A stretch of 6,629 bases of DNA from Marinosulfonomonas sp. (GTDB lineage Bacteria > Pseudomonadota > Alphaproteobacteria > Rhodobacterales > Rhodobacteraceae), in NCBI GenBank assembly GCA_019090845.1, contig JAHRVD010000264.1, forward strand, positions 1 to 6,629. The letters are read 5' to 3'. The translations under genes were made by a program, and so were the position numbers. Within the stretch, counting starts at the first letter, position 1; every line of letters starts with the position of its first letter. Positions 5,241 through 6,629 of this stretch are shown here, piece by piece. The notes beneath the pieces are model-generated. The model saw only the letters and a program-made list of their open reading frames with translations, had not been told where the DNA came from and searched no databases.

Positions 5241-6629
5241 ATGAATATGCCGTTAACCCAGACTGTGAAGCCCGCACCGGTTTCTCAACCGCTGCTGTTG
5301 CTTTCACGCGCCTCTGCCCGCCTCCCTCGCCCACTTGGCCAGATATTGGTTGATCTGGGTGAATTGTCGCCCGGTGACATGCTCAAAGCAACGGCGATGC
5401 GCGCGCGCGAGGATATTCGGTTTGGCGATATTTTACGTGCCAACAACATGGTCAGCGAAGCGGGCCTTTTTCGCGGGCTGGCCGAGCAATTCAAATGCTC
5501 TGTCGCCGACCTGAACACGACACCGCCCGACGTGCGCCTGATCGACATGATTTCGCCCGAGCGCTGCATTCAGGACGGGTTTATCCCGTGGAAACGCGTC
5601 GGCGCGGCAACTGTCATAGTGACCTGCCACCCGGAAGGTTTTGCCAAGCTTCGCGGTAACCTGCCGGACAGTTTTGGGCCGGTCCTGATGGCAATTGCGT
5701 CGGAAGCTGAAATCCAGAACGCACTGCTGCGCGCGCGTCAAGGCCCCCTGACCCAGCGGGCCGAAACGCGGGTTCATGACACCGAAAGTTGCCGGGGCTG
5801 GAACGCCGGTATCGCCGCCCGGTTAGCCGCGGCCACGGTGATCGCCCTGACGGCGGGATTTATCGCCGCGCCGCAAACAACATTCTTGGTGCTGTGCACA
5901 ATCGCAGTGACGGCCTTGGTTCTGAATACCGCGCTTAAACTAACCGCAGCAATGGCCACCGTTCTGGGCAGCCGACGAGCGGCGAATTTTTCTAGTCGGC
6001 GAAATGGGCGCAAGATGATGCAGTTGCCAACCGTCTCGCTGCTGGTGCCGCTGTTTCATGAACGCGAAATTGCTGGCCGGCTGGTGCGCCGCCTTGCCCG
6101 TCTGACCTACCCGCGCGAACTGCTCGACGTCTGCCTGATCGTTGAGGAAGATGACCAGTTGACGCAAACTGCGCTGGACACCGCAAACCTGCCAAACTGG
6201 ATGCGCCAGATCGTCGTTCCTGCCGGAACACTGAAAACCAAACCCCGCGCGCTGAACTATGCGCTAGATTTTTGTCGTGGTCGGGTGGTCGGCGTTTATG
6301 ACGCCGAAGACGCGCCCGAACCGGATCAATTGTTCAAGGTCGTGCGGCGTTTTCACGAAGTCGGGCCGGAAGTCGTTTGTTTACAAGGGGTTTTGGATTT
6401 CTACAATTCCCGCACCAACTGGTTGTCGCGCTGTTTTACGATCGAGTATGCGACATGGTTTCGGGTCGTCCTGCCGGGGTTGGAACGTCTTGGTCTGGTG
6501 ATCCCACTTGGGGGCACAACACTGTTTTTTCGTCGCGAAGCGCTTGAACTGATCGGTGGTTGGGATGCTCACAACGTCACAGAAGACGCCGACATTGGCG
6601 TCCGGTTGGCCCGATATGGCTTTCGTACC
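5241..6629 (+). CDS. Membrane glycosyltransferase family 2 with N-terminal GspE/MshEN-like domain (3' end outside window)
   Basis: The frame is open for 463 codons and runs off the window without a stop. Residues about 31-165 resemble the N-terminal domain of type II secretion ATPase GspE (MshEN type): two tandem repeats start at LGQILVDLG (32-40) and RFGDILRAN (60-68). Two hydrophobic helices follow (about 190-210 and 214-236). The cytoplasmic GT2 domain then begins at VSLLVPLFHE (265-274), with EEDD (302-305), KPRALNYALD (334-343), the metal-binding DAED (354-357), QGVLDFYN (382-389), GGTTLFFRREAL (424-435) and the catalytic TEDAD (447-451). The QxxRW motif and remaining helices would lie beyond the edge. 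It is probably a processive synthase exporting a surface polysaccharide; the sugar is unknown. An in-frame TGA at 5232 bounds the start. ATG 5241 is used, ATG 5247 is possible, and neither has a strong Shine-Dalgarno sequence. The preceding CtrA-type box suggests regulated expression. Confidence 0.88.
   Translation, partial: MNMPLTQTVKPAPVSQPLLLLSRASARLPRPLGQILVDLGELSPGDMLKATAMRAREDIRFGDILRANNMVSEAGLFRGLAEQFKCSVADLNTTPPDVRLIDMISPERCIQDGFIPWKRVGAATVIVTCHPEGFAKLRGNLPDSFGPVLMAIASEAEIQNALLRARQGPLTQRAETRVHDTESCRGWNAGIAARLAAATVIALTAGFIAAPQTTFLVLCTIAVTALVLNTALKLTAAMATVLGSRRAANFSSRRNGRKMMQLPTVSLLVPLFHEREIAGRLVRRLARLTYPRELLDVCLIVEEDDQLTQTALDTANLPNWMRQIVVPAGTLKTKPRALNYALDFCRGRVVGVYDAEDAPEPDQLFKVVRRFHEVGPEVVCLQGVLDFYNSRTNWLSRCFTIEYATWFRVVLPGLERLGLVIPLGGTTLFFRREALELIGGWDAHNVTEDADIGVRLARYGFRT

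Noticed and set aside
5433..6231. Minus-strand open frames opposite the glycosyltransferase
   Set aside because: The plus frame is open throughout and carries ordered GT2 motifs; the antisense frames have low-complexity, shadow-like composition.

Overview
The window looks like chromosomal DNA of an alphaproteobacterium of the Rhodobacterales, most likely a Roseobacter-group or Paracoccus/Rhodobacter relative. The evidence is the close resemblance, from memory, of the cytochrome c and cytochrome oxidase proteins to Paracoccus c-550 and Paracoccus/Rhodobacter CtaD, a moderately high G+C content judged by eye, and promoter and CtrA-box motifs of alphaproteobacterial type. There are no mobile elements, tRNA or rRNA genes, or CRISPR arrays.

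Layout. Positions 1-240 hold the 3' end of lipB (lipoate biosynthesis). A 178-base gap leads to a periplasmic cytochrome c-550 gene (419-835). After a further 142-base gap comes ctaD (978-2648), subunit I of the aa3 cytochrome c oxidase, closed by a clear hairpin terminator (2662-2689). A small two-helix membrane protein of the DUF2244 family follows (2780-3316). It converges on a minus-strand yqeY gene (3364-3822), with a compact set of overlapping hairpins between the two stops. yqeY is transcribed divergently from carA (4005-5165), the glutaminase subunit of carbamoyl-phosphate synthase. The last gene (from 5241) runs off the right edge with no stop codon inside the window. It encodes a membrane glycosyltransferase of family 2 with an N-terminal GspE/MshEN-like domain.

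How the genes fit together. Cytochrome c-550 is the type of carrier that donates electrons to aa3 oxidase, so the c-550 and ctaD genes form a donor/terminal-oxidase pair. No oxidase subunit II or III or heme O/A synthase gene lies in the window, so ctaD is separated from those partners here. DUF2244 downstream may be related to the oxidase, but nothing in its sequence proves that. yqeY and carA are housekeeping genes sharing a divergent promoter region.

The most interesting part is the right end. The gap between carA and the glycosyltransferase holds a perfect TTAA-N7-TTAAC sequence (5178-5193), the full CtrA binding consensus, 47 bases before the start codon. The protein it would control carries two repeats resembling the c-di-GMP-binding MshEN motif ahead of two membrane helices and a BcsA-like catalytic domain. 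Together they suggest a cell-cycle- or lifestyle-controlled, possibly c-di-GMP-gated, surface polysaccharide synthase. The CtrA sequence match is direct; the control circuit is inference.
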